From Oscillospiraceae bacterium (GTDB lineage Bacteria > Bacillota > Clostridia > Oscillospirales > Oscillospiraceae): a stretch of DNA of 51,451 bases. Each line of letters opens with the position of its first letter. Positions within the stretch are counted from its first letter, which is position 1. The position numbers and the translations under genes were made by a program. Below the pieces are notes generated by a model that saw only the letters and a program-made list of their open reading frames with translations, was not told the DNA's origin and did not search any database. The stretch covers positions 1 through 51,451 of the forward strand of contig JAFROD010000018.1 in assembly GCA_017429835.1 (NCBI GenBank), read 5' to 3'. Shown piece by piece: positions 51,400 through 51,451 of the stretch.

Positions 51400-51451
51400 A
51401 TGAGCAAGAAAGGGCAAGCACACCGGAAATGGAGCAAAGAGGATAAACTGA
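51400..51451 (+). mobile_element. 5' end of an IS3-like transposase gene (cut by window edge)
   Basis: The first 17 codons read MSKKGQAHRKWSKEDKL, which matches the start of orfA-type helix-turn-helix transposase subunits of IS3-family elements. A ribosome binding site (AGAGGAG, about ten bases upstream) and the hairpin terminator before it fit an insertion-sequence left end. The gene continues past the window, so the type cannot be fixed. Confidence 0.6.

Noticed and set aside
1..51451. tRNA, rRNA, replication origin or complete prophage.
   Set aside because: Reading both strands gave no cloverleaf, rRNA segment, DnaA-box cluster or phage structural gene.

Overview
The window looks like a chromosome segment of an uncultured Gram-positive Clostridia species, most likely a gut Oscillospiraceae/Ruminococcaceae-type bacterium. 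This is an inference. It rests on G+C-rich coding sequence (positions 1-45200), strong AGGAGG ribosome binding sites, many lipoprotein signal peptides, an SLH surface protein, MMPL-type rather than tripartite RND exporters, ECF sigma/anti-sigma pairs of clostridial style, UPF0371/DUF1846, and TnpV-type mobile-element genes. No rRNA, tRNA or CRISPR array was seen.

Layout. 1-2150: an ECF sigma/anti-sigma pair between two nearly identical direct repeats. 2275-6326: an alpha/beta hydrolase, a lipoprotein and an MMPL exporter. 6657-13441: a purine/nucleoside uptake operon (BMP lipoprotein, ABC ATPase, two permeases) ending in adenine deaminase. 13496-17147: a zinc-ribbon membrane protein with an acyltransferase of the HxxxD superfamily, then a flotillin. 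A candidate yybP-ykoY (manganese) riboswitch with its own promoter and terminator lies upstream of the flotillin. 17642-26479: a large ABC-FtsX transporter, a TetR regulator, a second MMPL exporter and a secreted heptad-repeat protein. 26530-28473: a PlsC-like acyltransferase and a GT4 glycosyltransferase, probably for membrane glycolipids. 28759-31086: an unusual PreA-like dihydropyrimidine dehydrogenase with an added N-terminal Fe-S domain, followed by a lipoprotein with two cystatin-like QVVAG domains. 31206-32973: a second ECF sigma/anti-sigma pair. 33303-37270: a DUF1846 protein and a GH2 glycosidase. 37471-45123: an SLH/DUF4353-type surface protein, DUF4956 and VTC-domain proteins, a two-component system and a DUF4353-type lipoprotein, which together look like one cell-surface module.

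From about 45300 the sequence becomes AT-rich and mosaic. It holds a four-gene operon with a Rad50-like ABC ATPase that fits the predicted ABC-three-component (ABC-3C) conflict systems. After it come TnpV genes (one intact, one with an internal amber stop), a small XRE regulator with a decayed adenine methyltransferase, and the start of an IS3-like transposase at the window edge. This is accessory DNA with signs of transfer and decay.

The strongest leads are: the riboswitch-flotillin pairing; the Fer4-PreA fusion lacking the FAD/NADPH module; the tandem cystatin-like lipoprotein; the VTC/DUF4956/DUF4353/two-component cluster; and the ABC-3C-like operon. All family assignments come from reading motifs; no database search was run.
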